A DNA stretch of 39,492 nucleotides from an uncultured Meiothermus sp. (GTDB lineage: Bacteria; Deinococcota; Deinococci; Deinococcales; Thermaceae), in NCBI GenBank assembly GCA_937950405.1, contig CALFDH010000061.1:1-39492 (forward strand), read 5' to 3'. A model generated the notes under the pieces. That model had not been told where the DNA came from. It saw only the letters and a list, made by a program, of their open reading frames with translations, and made no database searches. Of the stretch, positions 16,741-25,002 are shown piece by piece (position 1 is the first letter of the stretch; each line of letters begins with the position of its first letter). The translations under genes and the position numbers were made by a program.

Positions 16741-17142
16741 ATGAAGGCACTGGCCCTCATTGCCCACGATGGCAAGAAAACCGACATGGTGTCATTTGCC
16801 AAAGATCACAAAGACCTGCTTTCGCGCTTCCCCCTGGTTGCTACCGGTACAACCGGATGGCTCCTGCAAGAGAAAGCCGGTCTGAACGTGACCCGCATGC
16901 TCTCGGGGCCGCTAGGTGGCGACCAGCAAATCGGGGCTATGATTGCCGAGGACAAGGTACTGGCGGTCATTTTCTTGCGTGACCCCCTTCAGGCTCAGCC
17001 CCACGAGCCCGATGTGCAGGCCCTGATGCGGGTCTGTGATGTTCACAACGTTCCACTGGCCACCAACCTGACCGCCGCCGAGGCCGTGCTGGCATGGCTC
17101 CAAAGCGATCTATCGGCCAATGAGCGGCAGGTAGGCCGGTAG
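16741..17142 (+). CDS. mgsA: Methylglyoxal synthase
   Basis: A 133-residue enzyme converting dihydroxyacetone phosphate to methylglyoxal and phosphate, a bypass of lower glycolysis when phosphate is short. Family signatures run in order: [16 protein letters not shown] at the start, [32 protein letters not shown] (phosphate binding and the catalytic Asp region), [17 protein letters not shown], and [16 protein letters not shown]. Length is typical. Initiation at 16741 is supported by homology and by the leaderless-type -10 box; in-frame codons further upstream are not supported. It is monocistronic. Confidence 0.95.
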   Translation: MKALALIAHDGKKTDMVSFAKDHKDLLSRFPLVATGTTGWLLQEKAGLNVTRMLSGPLGGDQQIGAMIAEDKVLAVIFLRDPLQAQPHEPDVQALMRVCDVHNVPLATNLTAAEAVLAWLQSDLSANERQVGR

Positions 17143-17275
17143 GAAAAAAGGCTACCCCAGACGGTGCAATCAGGAAATCGGGCGAAGGGTTTTCAGGAGT
17201 CCAAAACCTGGAAACCATTGATAGTGTCAAAAACCCTAATGTCAGGAAAGTTGAGTGCTATATTAGCAAGTAGGT

Positions 17276-17500
17276 ATGTCGCCCGTTGAGTGGATTCAAC
17301 AAATGGTAGAGGCTAACCGTGACGCCTTGCAGCAGATGCCCTTTCCACCCGGTCTGGCGGAATACATAGACGAACTGGTTAAGTCAGGCCAGACTGAGCA
17401 GATTATTGCCCTGATGAAGATGGGTTTCCTGATTGGCATCCAGCAAGGTGCACGAAGCGAAGAGGCCGCTGCCCATCCCCCCAGCCGCATCCAGGCTTAA
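17276..17500 (+). CDS. Small hypothetical protein
   Basis: A 74-residue protein beginning MSPVEWIQQMVEANRDALQQ, followed by a Pro-rich turn and the helix QTEQIIALMKMGFLIGIQQG. It looks like a small folded helical protein. I do not recognise the family. AGTAGG lies just before the ATG and TATATT (17259-17264) could be a -10 box. It stands alone between mgsA and a non-coding stretch. Confidence 0.55.
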   Translation: MSPVEWIQQMVEANRDALQQMPFPPGLAEYIDELVKSGQTEQIIALMKMGFLIGIQQGARSEEAAAHPPSRIQA

Positions 17501-18073
17501 GTGAACAACTGCACAAGTAGTGTGCTGGACGCTCGTGGATTGCTGATAAATACCCATACTGGACGGTTGGAAAAACCACGTAAGTTCAAGGGTCGTCGCT
17601 CAGTTGCTGATATTTCTGTTGCAAAGGAACATGAACTGAGAGCAGCCTTCCGCGAAAGCTTGCTTCCAGAGCTTGCTCCAAATACTCGTGCTTGCACCAG
17701 TAGTGCTTGCACCAGTATGGCGGTTTTGGCTGTGCCGGGCACATTACGCCTTGCCGGGTGAGGCGTAATGGTGTAGATAATCTGGCTCGAGCACATTGGT
17801 GAGCTGGATGCCCAAAATTGGATGACCTGGCTTACAGACAAGACTGGGTGGACACGACCATGTTTGGCGGCCTATATCCAGCCTGTAGGGTATAGTTGAG
17901 GGAACTGGCTTTTTAGTGCTCCATGGCTATTCGGTTCTGCACTTGGGCTGCCAGAAGATTGTGCGTTCCGCTCACATGGGGTTGCCTTCTGTGTCCAGGC
18001 CATCTGAACACAGCCCCGTACTGAGATGCTGCTGAGACGCAAGAGGCGAATACTGGGGAAAAGGAGGCCAGGA
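17501..18073. other. Gene-poor stretch with tandem duplication and strong hairpin
   Basis: An 86-codon plus-strand frame opens at GTG 17501 directly after the previous stop, but its composition is unconvincing and I do not call it. It contains a perfect 15-base tandem duplication, GTGCTTGCACCAGTA at 17688-17702 and 17703-17717. A perfect 10-bp hairpin follows, CATTACGCCT (17742-17751) / AGGCGTAATG (17761-17770), without a T run. Nothing recognisable lies between 17771 and the ribosome site at 18061. Confidence 0.4.
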
Positions 18074-18937
18074 ATGAAGCATTTTAAACGCGCGTTATGG
18101 GTAGCTTCGATGGTTTGTGGATTCGCAGTGGCCCAGACAGAGCTCAGACCCAACCAGCAATACCAGGGCGGTGCGCAGGTCAAGTCCTCGACACTTGGCA
18201 TTAGTTTTACCCTGCCCAAAGGCTGGCTAGGATCCTACAAAGAAGAAAGTGGACAGGCGGTGCTGGTGCTGGGATCCAACAGTGTGGAGGGCGTTGGACT
18301 GGTGATTTTTATGAAAGACCAGACCCCCGCCCAGGTGGTGGCCGGATTGAACGAAGCACAAGACCTGGGGGCGGGGGTGGTATTGGAACTGGTGGGCTCG
18401 GTCAGGACGCAAGGCTCGAGGGTGACGGCCCGTTACCTTATCAGCCAGTACGTTGGGCGGGCGTTGGCCCTGCTGGGCTCGAGAAACCACGTGATCTATT
18501 TCTATGCTGGTCCGCAAAAAAACGAAGCCCTCTATGGGCAACTGTTGGAAGAGCTTGCAGGCTCTACCAGATTCCAAGCTCTGGTGGCGGCACGGCCCCA
18601 GCCGGCACCCCCAGCCCCAACCGGCGTGGCGCGGCAGTGGACGCAGTTGCTGGCCGGTAAGATGCTCAAGTATTTCTCTAGCTATAACTCGGGCGGCGGT
18701 GGCGGGGGTATTTCCGAACAGCGTACCCTACACCTGTGCTCTGATGGGAGCTTCGCCTACCTTGACGAAAGCTTGACCACCATCAATGTGCCGGGTGCGT
18801 CGGCCTCGAGTGGGGGCAATGGTCGGGCTTTGGGTCGTTGGCGTATCGAATCAGCTACCCAAAATAGCGCCGTATTGCTGCTCGATGTGGATGGGGGTGG
18901 GGTAGAGCGCCTGCGGGTTGAATACGATGGCGACTAG
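18074..18937 (+). CDS. Secreted protein of unknown function, cut short by an in-frame TAG
   Basis: The ATG at 18074 follows a strong AAGGAGG. A signal peptide is clear (KRALWVASMVCGFAVAQ). The mature part has a domain like those in stress-related lipoproteins (GISFTLPKGWLGSYKEESGQ), a Pro/Ala-rich linker near residue 180, and a C-terminal beta domain (GISEQRTLHLCSDGSFAYL, GRWRIESATQNSAVLLLDVD). The frame stops at TAG 18935-18937. After it the same frame continues for 17 codons, TFLNGQRWFRVESDACR, to a TGA at 18989-18991. That segment completes the domain and supplies a second Cys. The gene is therefore probably truncated by a point mutation, or the TAG is read through. A terminator follows at 19023. 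Confidence 0.75.
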   Translation: MKHFKRALWVASMVCGFAVAQTELRPNQQYQGGAQVKSSTLGISFTLPKGWLGSYKEESGQAVLVLGSNSVEGVGLVIFMKDQTPAQVVAGLNEAQDLGAGVVLELVGSVRTQGSRVTARYLISQYVGRALALLGSRNHVIYFYAGPQKNEALYGQLLEELAGSTRFQALVAARPQPAPPAPTGVARQWTQLLAGKMLKYFSSYNSGGGGGGISEQRTLHLCSDGSFAYLDESLTTINVPGASASSGGNGRALGRWRIESATQNSAVLLLDVDGGGVERLRVEYDGD

Positions 18938-19022
18938 ACTTTTCTCAATGGACAGCGCTGGTTTCGTGTCGAGAGCGATGCCTGCCGCTGATACGTTCCA
19001 TCCCTGCTCTCGTTCTCCACAA

Positions 19023-19049
19023 ACACTCCACCATCTGGTGGGGTGTTTT
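19023..19049 (+). terminator. Intrinsic terminator
   Basis: ACACTCCACC (19023-19032) pairs with GGTGGGGTGT (19037-19046), with one G-T pair and loop ATCT, then TTT. It lies 32 bases after the TGA that would end the read-through version of the preceding gene, which supports that TGA as the ancestral stop. Confidence 0.75.
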
Positions 19050-19050
19050 G

Positions 19051-19245
19051 TACCAGATTCGATTTGTTTGTCACCATTCGGCAACCAACCAACCCAACCG
19101 AAGTTGGCTGCGTAGCGGAGTGCGGTATGGCCCCTTGGAGGGGAGACGCTTTTTTCGCTCATCCGCAGGGAGAGATGTGCTCCAGGATTCAAAAAGATAG
19201 CCTCTCGCGGTTTTGGTTTTGAAAAAAGTCTTTTTGAATCCGGTA
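19051..19245 (-). repeat. MITE-like element, copy A (long form, inverted)
   Basis: Ends match the family termini: on the minus strand it opens ATACCGGATTCAAAAAG and closes at AATCTGGTAC. It is longer than most copies (about 195 bp) because of an internal segment with GCGTCTCCC, a CCAAGGGG run and CGCTACGC that it shares with copy D. No coding capacity. Confidence 0.7.
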
Positions 19246-19683
19246 TTGTTCACATCTGAAGGGTGGTCGAAGGCTGGATTTCTTACCATCGAGTAACCAT
19301 CTGATACCAACTCTGCGCGTGAGTGGCGCTAAACGCGCCCCTCACTTGCCGCGCCAGGGGGCGCGTCCGTGGGACTTGTGTATCGCTTTTGGGTCACTTT
19401 TGGGCAGTTTTGGTATGAGAGTGATTTCGGTACAGCGGGTTTTTGTGCTGCCGGGTGCCGGAAGCCTTGCCATGTGAGACGTAAAGGGAGGAACCGCGAT
19501 GAGGGCGGATAGGTAGGGGGTGTCCGTTATGTCCAGACGTTATGCAATCGTTTCGCATCTAACTGGGTTAGGGATAGACGGTAACGTTCTGGAGCAATAA
19601 TTCCCGATTACTGCGCGTTCTTATTCTTCACGCCGGGGTTATGTGCGCTTGCGTAAAGTAAGTCAAAGCGATGTGAATGCCGC
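19246..19683. other. Intergenic stretch, no gene seen
   Basis: Contains a GC-rich hairpin (GTGAG 19319-19323 / CTCAC 19341-19345, with GGCGC/GCGCC inside). A short imperfect repeat of CTTTTGGG units lies at about 19386-19412. A weak palindrome-like stretch, TTATGTCCAGACGTTAT, is at 19527-19543. No convincing coding frame and no clear promoter for the next gene. Confidence 0.4.
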
Positions 19684-21552
19684 ATGAAACCCCCCAAGAC
19701 TTCCCCTGCTGAAATCCTGGATCGCTTTGAGCGGGAGGTATTGTATGGCGACGTTATTGGCAGCGCCAGTGATTGTGGAAGTGTACGCCTGGGGGTAGAT
19801 GCAGAAGCCAAGATCTCGGTGGAGGACGGGGTTTTGCGCTTTGCTCCCCTGGACACGCCAGGCTGGGGCCGCCAGGGCATCGCCTATGGCCCCTTTGCCC
19901 GGAGAGCCGGACGGGCCTTTGGGGTCTTGATGCTCAACGGACACAACAACTCACAAACCTATGCTGAACCCCTCAGTGCCCTGCCACGACACCTCGTAGG
20001 CGGCCAGGAGGACGCTGTTGCTCGAATGCCCTTCAAGGCGCATTTTTCGCCCCAGCCTGTCCGGGAAAATCTGGCAGTAGGCTGGTTTGATCAGCCCGTG
20101 CCGACCAACCCCCTCGAGTCCGGTCAGGCCCTGGTCATGCAGGGGCATCCCCGTGAGAATGGCCGGCTTTGCGCTGCGAAGCTGCGGGGCTTACATCATT
20201 TGCTTTTGGGTATTCAGAACAACCCAATCTATTTGCTAACGGTACTGCGCGAGAAGGGGGTGGCTTTTTATGCCGGTTCGCTCGAGGGCAGCCGCCACCT
20301 CCCAGCCCTACCCAGCCTGCGACCCTTGGCAATAGACCCTTACAGCCTGCCCGCAAAGGATTTGTACGCCGGGGTTTACCAGTCCATCCTGGGGGAAATG
20401 GGGCACCGGGTAGACACCCGCGTGTATGGGGTGCGGGTAGCCGACGTGCCCGCGTGGCAGGGGTACGGCACGGCCTTGCTGGCCGATCCCCAGCCACAAC
20501 TGGGGCGCAAGGCGGCTCAGGGTGGGGTGTGGCAACTGCACGGCCCCGGTATGCTTTTGCGTTCGCAAGAAGCCGGTGGACTGTTTCATGTGCGCCTGAC
20601 CGCGCCAGCCAGCCTGATCTGGCGGTACCGCGACCCCAGGCATTATCTGGCCCTGGAGCTGAACCCTCAGGAAGTCCGCTTGCGCCTGCAGTATGGCCTC
20701 CAGCAGTATGTGTTGGCTGCCGAACCCTATACTGGTGCGGCCCAGCAACCTCACTGGGTGCAGGTTCTGGACGATGGGAAAGCCCTCGTCATTACCCTGG
20801 ACGGTCAGCCCCTCTTTTCCGAGCACCCCATCCTCGAGCATCGCCTGGCCAGCGAAACGGGGGTTGGACTGGTTGGACAGGCCGCCGACCTCGAGGTGCA
20901 TCCCCGTGAAGTAGAACTCCCGCCGGAGCTGGACTTGGGGCGACCCTGGCAGGCCAGGGGTCAAACGACGGTGTTTGCCCCCTATCTGAACCATGCCGCC
21001 GAAGATTTGCTGATTTCCTGGGAACCCACCCTGGGACGTGCACATTTGATGCCTGCGGAGGGGGGCTTGCGCATCGAAGCGGCTGGGGGAGAGCGCGCCC
21101 TCTATACCATGCCCTGGGACAGCACCCATCTGGCCGATCTGGAAGTCGAAATTCTTCCCCCAGGCCAGTGTGTGGGCCAAAACCAGCAAAGCCGAGCTGG
21201 GGTCTGTTTCTGGCAAGATGCCAGGCATCACCTGATAGTGACCTTGCGCCTGGACGATAGCGAAAGCTCAGTGGCGGCAATACTGCGTTTTGCAGGCTAC
21301 GAAGACCCGTACGACATGATCTGGAGTCGCGTACCCGATCTGCTTTACCACGGCGTACCGGTGCGTTTGCGGGCGGTTTGTGATGGCGAACGGCTTCAGG
21401 TCTACCTTGACGGCGAGCCGGTACTGTACCGGGCGCTGAGGGACATCTACCCCGGAGCCGACCGCCTGCAAATCCGGCGGGTAGGGCTTGCCCTGAGCGG
21501 TTATGGCGAAGACACGGGTAGCATCTTTCGCACCTGGATTGCCCGAAAGTAG
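19684..21552 (+). CDS. Large protein with lectin-like (concanavalin A/LamG-type) beta domains, function unknown
   Basis: A 622-residue protein without signal peptide or membrane helices. The N-terminal 250 residues hold IEDGV/VEDGVLRFAPLDTPGWGR-type beta strands. Two C-terminal regions look like concanavalin A-like sandwiches: one near residues 290-415 (GGLFHVRLTAPASLIWRYRD, VQVLDDGKALVITLDGQPLF) and one near 480-620 (SRAGVCFWQDARHHLIVTLR, VPVRLRAVCDGERLQVYLDG, ending FRTWIAR). Such folds bind or cleave carbohydrate, but I see no catalytic motif and do not name a family. The ATG at 19684 has no strong ribosome site. It is isolated, though the next gene is a sugar C-methyltransferase, so a link to surface polysaccharide is possible. 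Confidence 0.65.
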   Translation: MKPPKTSPAEILDRFEREVLYGDVIGSASDCGSVRLGVDAEAKISVEDGVLRFAPLDTPGWGRQGIAYGPFARRAGRAFGVLMLNGHNNSQTYAEPLSALPRHLVGGQEDAVARMPFKAHFSPQPVRENLAVGWFDQPVPTNPLESGQALVMQGHPRENGRLCAAKLRGLHHLLLGIQNNPIYLLTVLREKGVAFYAGSLEGSRHLPALPSLRPLAIDPYSLPAKDLYAGVYQSILGEMGHRVDTRVYGVRVADVPAWQGYGTALLADPQPQLGRKAAQGGVWQLHGPGMLLRSQEAGGLFHVRLTAPASLIWRYRDPRHYLALELNPQEVRLRLQYGLQQYVLAAEPYTGAAQQPHWVQVLDDGKALVITLDGQPLFSEHPILEHRLASETGVGLVGQAADLEVHPREVELPPELDLGRPWQARGQTTVFAPYLNHAAEDLLISWEPTLGRAHLMPAEGGLRIEAAGGERALYTMPWDSTHLADLEVEILPPGQCVGQNQQSRAGVCFWQDARHHLIVTLRLDDSESSVAAILRFAGYEDPYDMIWSRVPDLLYHGVPVRLRAVCDGERLQVYLDGEPVLYRALRDIYPGADRLQIRRVGLALSGYGEDTGSIFRTWIARK

Positions 21553-21994
21553 GTTCCCTCCAGTGCGCTTCCTTGTGGTGTGCTGCGCCCGTACAACTGC
21601 TTGATTGCATACACAGTCGCATAGATGCCCGTACAGGTACATTCATTGCGGCAGGGTTGAACGGCTACCTCAAGGCCCATGCGGTGCTTACCGACGGACG
21701 CAGCCGAACCTGGCGCCCTGTCGTTCCTCCCCTACCACGTAGGGGGGGTTGGGAGGGGTTGCCGAGCTGCACCTTCACGGAGCCTGTTGGTTCAGGGCCT
21801 TGCCCAATATCCTCCCTCGCCCTCCCTACCGAGTAGGGAGAGGGCTCGAGGGATATCACTCTTAGAAACCGTGGAGGTGTATGGGTGTCTCCATGACGGT
21901 GTAATGATTGCTTTGTTGCGAGAAATAGGTATTTTGATTGGAGGTCATATCCGAACCAACGAGTCTCTGGCTCGCAAATCGTTACTTGCTGTCT
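21553..21994. repeat. Intergenic stretch with two GC-rich palindromic repeats
   Basis: Two palindromes stand out. CCTCCCCTACCACGTAGGGG with following GGGTTGGGAGG spans about 21725-21758. A long inverted repeat spans 21807-21856, with arms beginning ATATCCTCCCTCG and ending CGAGGGATAT around a CGA loop. They resemble the CCCTCTCCC-type modules at 302 and 36630. No gene seen; the interval separates convergent genes. Confidence 0.5.
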
Positions 21995-23209
21995 TCAAAT
22001 ACCAACTTGAATCTTTTGTTCAATCGGTGGGTTCAGGATGTCGGGGTGGGGTAGGGCTACGATGAACTTGCCCCCTCGTTTCAGATACTCCTGGTATCGG
22101 CGGGCCATCTCGCCGGGTTCATCGCTCAGCAAGAGCAGGTAGTCGGGTTGCTCTTCGAGCAGTTTGTGGACCCCGTAGATAGGGACATGCACCCCAGCCA
22201 TGTAGCGACCCTGTTTGCTGGCATCGCTGTCCACTACAAAATCAATCACCTCGCGACCAAGCCCAACATAGTTGAGAAGAGCCGTGCCCTGGGCATTCGC
22301 CCCGTAGGCGGCCACCCTTCGCCCACGGGCTCGCAGTTCGGTCAGGAGAGCCATCAAGGCTTCGCGCACGGCGGCGATGCGGGAGGCAAACTCGAGGTAA
22401 TAGGCGGTGCCGGTCAGGCCCAGGGCCCGTTCTTCCTCCATATACCAGCCCACCGAGGATTCGGTCTGACGGGTCTTGCCCAGGTAGTAGCGCAGATAGC
22501 CCTCTGAAAGCGTTTCGACCCGCTGGAGCCACAAGCCGTGGCGGCGTATGAGTTCGTGCAAGGCGCTGACCGAGAAATAGTGTTGCTGTTGGTGGGTAAA
22601 GTGCTCGAACTGCCGGGCCTCGAGCATCGCCCGCACATAAGGGAGTTCCATCACCACCGAGCCCGTATCCTTAAGCACCGCCGCGAGGCTCTCGAGCAAC
22701 CCGTTGAGGTCGCTGCTATAAGAAAATAGTTGATTGGCCAGCACCACATCTGCCCGCAGGCCTTCCTCGCGGAGCAGGTGGGCATAGTTGCGATCTAAGC
22801 GCTCGTGGCGGGTGGGAATGCCCTTGCTGGAAGCGGCTTTGCTGCGTTCTGGATGGTACTCGAGATAGACCACCCGCACCCCCGCCTGCATCAACTGGCG
22901 CATCAGCTCCGGGCTGCTACCCTCCAGGGCCAGTACCAGGTGATGCGGGCCCAGCCGATAGCTTTGCATTAGCCGCTCGAGCAGCCCCTCCTGCATCGGC
23001 TGGGCTGAGGCCAGCCAATCCTCGGCAGGGTCGCCCATGAGCTGAACCAGGCTACAGCGCTTGCAAAAGCCCACCTCGAGGCTGCGCCGTTCTTCGGGGG
23101 TGGCAAGCTGATCGGCGCCCAGGGTGCTGGAGAGGGGCAGCCTTCCCAAACTTAGAAAGGACATCAGTTCCCCCGACCCGCACGAGCGACAAGTCTTGAC
23201 TTTCTTCAT
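21995..23209 (-). CDS. SAM-dependent C-methyltransferase (sugar methyltransferase type)
   Basis: A 404-residue three-part protein: an N-terminal zinc-binding domain (KTCRSCGSGELMSFLSLGRL, then EVGFCKRCSLVQLMGDP), a central class I methyltransferase, and a C-terminal C-methyltransferase domain (VAAYGANAQGTALLNYVGLG, VPIYGVHKLLEEQPDYLLLL, GGKFIVALPHPDIL). Relatives methylate carbon 3 of deoxysugar nucleotides or act on polyketide and lipid precursors. Two variations stand out: SAM motif I reads LALEGSSPELMRQL rather than EIGSNDG, and the usual HEHxxYFS is HQQQHYFS. The ATG at 23209 is chosen because AGGTGAT lies 6 bases before it and it starts just before the first zinc-ligand pair. Longer in-frame starts up to 23428 exist. 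Confidence 0.85.
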   Translation of the reverse strand: MKKVKTCRSCGSGELMSFLSLGRLPLSSTLGADQLATPEERRSLEVGFCKRCSLVQLMGDPAEDWLASAQPMQEGLLERLMQSYRLGPHHLVLALEGSSPELMRQLMQAGVRVVYLEYHPERSKAASSKGIPTRHERLDRNYAHLLREEGLRADVVLANQLFSYSSDLNGLLESLAAVLKDTGSVVMELPYVRAMLEARQFEHFTHQQQHYFSVSALHELIRRHGLWLQRVETLSEGYLRYYLGKTRQTESSVGWYMEEERALGLTGTAYYLEFASRIAAVREALMALLTELRARGRRVAAYGANAQGTALLNYVGLGREVIDFVVDSDASKQGRYMAGVHVPIYGVHKLLEEQPDYLLLLSDEPGEMARRYQEYLKRGGKFIVALPHPDILNPPIEQKIQVGI

Positions 23210-23611
23210 TGAAATCACCTGGCCGCACGAGCGGCATCTCTGCGTAAAGGGTACAAGCCCGTCCGTAATCCTTCCGTTATCGGGGTTTACCCGCATGGGT
23301 AGCGGGTTGTACCGGTTCGTTAAGGGGTCTAAAATGTGTCTTTGGAAGCACAACGTAAGCGTAACGAGTTCTTTAACGAGCCAGCAGTGGCCTGTTAATA
23401 TTGCTCGAATGCAGACCTGGAAGGACAAAAAGCCACTTATTGCTTTGATTTTTGTTCAAGGCAGTTAATCCGGCGCCTCTCTGATAGGTACTGGACATCA
23501 GCAGGCGGCCAAACACCCGGTTTTGCGCTACAGCTGAGGGTATTTGAGTCAGAACGGACAAATGAACCTTCTGTCCTAAACATCCTGTAGGAAATGGGCT
23601 AACCTGAGCTT
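23210..23611. other. Divergent promoter region between the C-methyltransferase and sufS
   Basis: No gene seen. The stretch holds the upstream regions of both divergent genes. Near sufS, TAACCT (23600-23605) lies 6 bases before the ATG and could be a leaderless-type -10 box. No clear -35 box or long inverted repeat was found. Confidence 0.4.
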
Positions 23612-24838
23612 ATGGCCATTGTCACACCCCAAGCCATCCGCCAGGATTTTCCACTTCTGAGGCGCTATCCCGATCTGGTCTACCTCAACTCGGCGGCCAC
23701 CAGCCAAAAACCTGAAGTGGTCATCGAAACAATCTCGCGTTACTACCGGGAACTCAATGCCAGCGTCCACCGGGGGGCCTACACCCTTTCGGTGCAGGCC
23801 AGCGAAGCTTATGAGCAGGCCCGCCGAACCCTGGCCCGCTTTATTGGAGCCGACGAGCGCGAGATTATTTTTGTACGCAACACCACCGAGGCCCTCAACC
23901 TGGTGGCCTACGCCTGGGGGCTACATAACCTGCGGCCTGGTGACGAGATTCTGCTCACCGAGATGGAGCACCACGCTAACCTGGTACCCTGGCATCTGGT
24001 CTGTGAGCGCACAGGGGCCCGCATCAAGGCCATTCCGCTGGGGCCGGATGGCCGCCTGGAGTTGGAGGCCCTGGACTCCCTCCTCACCCCGCGGGTCAAG
24101 CTGCTAAGCGTGATGCAGGTATCCAATGTGCTGGGAACGGTGAATCCGGTGGCCGAAATCGCCCAGGCGGCCAGGGCGGTGGGGGCCCTGGTGGTGGTGG
24201 ATGGAGCCCAGTCGGCTCCCCACATGCCCGTGGATGTGCGGGCGCTGGGGGCCGATTTCTACGCCTTCTCAGGGCACAAGATGCTGGGGCCCACCGGGGT
24301 GGGGGTGCTGTGGGGCCGCTACGAGGTGCTGGAAACCCTGGCCCCCTTTTTAGGGGGTGGCAGCATGATTCGAGAGGTGTATGTGGACCGCTCCACCTAC
24401 GCAGCACCTCCCCAGCGCTTTGAGGCCGGAACCCCGGCGGTGGCCGAGGCCATCGGGCTGGCAGCGGCGGTGGAATATCTGACCAGGCTGGGCATGGACA
24501 GGGTGTGGCAACACGAGCTCGAGCTGGTCTCTTACGCCCTCGCACGGCTGGACGAAGAACTACCCGAAGTACGCACCTTTGGCCCAAGGGGCCCTGACCG
24601 TAGCGGCGTGGTCTCCTTTGTGCTGGGCGATATTCACGCCCACGATGTGGCAACCGCCCTCGACCAGTACGGCATCGCCGTGCGGGCCGGACACCACTGT
24701 GCCCAACCCTTGCACCGCAAGCTGGGCGTTCCCGCCACGGTGCGGGCCAGTTTTTATGTCTATACCACCCAGGAAGATATCGACCGCTTCATCGAGGCGC
24801 TGAAGAAGGTGCGGGACTTCTTCAAAGACTGGCTTTGA
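23612..24838 (+). CDS. sufS: Cysteine desulfurase SufS
   Basis: A 408-residue PLP enzyme (class V aminotransferase fold) that takes sulfur from cysteine for iron-sulfur cluster assembly. Signatures: DLVYLNSAATSQKPEVVIE near the start, EMEHHANLVPWHLV, VVVDGAQSAPHMPVDVRAL, the PLP lysine in FYAFSGHKMLGPTGVGVLWG, and the persulfide-forming Cys in VRAGHHCAQPLHRKLGV. The group II SufS type fits the presence of sufU at 27006. The two are separated here by an oppositely oriented ABC transporter flanked by two MITE copies. The start has no good ribosome site, so a leaderless mRNA is possible. Confidence 0.93.
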   Translation: MAIVTPQAIRQDFPLLRRYPDLVYLNSAATSQKPEVVIETISRYYRELNASVHRGAYTLSVQASEAYEQARRTLARFIGADEREIIFVRNTTEALNLVAYAWGLHNLRPGDEILLTEMEHHANLVPWHLVCERTGARIKAIPLGPDGRLELEALDSLLTPRVKLLSVMQVSNVLGTVNPVAEIAQAARAVGALVVVDGAQSAPHMPVDVRALGADFYAFSGHKMLGPTGVGVLWGRYEVLETLAPFLGGGSMIREVYVDRSTYAAPPQRFEAGTPAVAEAIGLAAAVEYLTRLGMDRVWQHELELVSYALARLDEELPEVRTFGPRGPDRSGVVSFVLGDIHAHDVATALDQYGIAVRAGHHCAQPLHRKLGVPATVRASFYVYTTQEDIDRFIEALKKVRDFFKDWL

Positions 24839-24859
24839 AGATTTTGGGGGCCCTCAGTG

Positions 24860-24991
24860 ATACCGGGTTCAAAAAGACAGTTATCCAAAGCAAATAATCC
24901 GGAGGCTATCCTTTTGAATCCCAGTGAGCACCCCTTCTTACGGTCGGGTTGGTTCGTCCCGGTTCGCTGACGAACTAACCGAATCTGGTAT
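24860..24991 (+). repeat. MITE-like element, copy B
   Basis: About 132 bp. It opens ATACCGGGTTCAAAAAG and closes GAATCTGGTAT, so the ends are near-perfect inverted repeats. The left half folds back (TTCAAAAAGACAG against CTATCCTTTTGAA) and the right half forms GGTTGGTTCGT / ACGAACTAACC. It sits between the convergent ends of sufS and the ABC transporter. Confidence 0.75.
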
Positions 24992-25002
24992 AAACACCCG
25001 AA

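Noticed and set aside
17501-17761. 86-codon frame starting GTG after the small gene at 17276
   Set aside because: Odd composition, contains a tandem duplication, and its end lies within a hairpin; no family features.
19527-19543. Possible third RDRM-like site, TTATGTCCAGACGTTAT
   Set aside because: Left half matches, but the right arm is poor; it lies 140 bases from the next gene with no promoter nearby.
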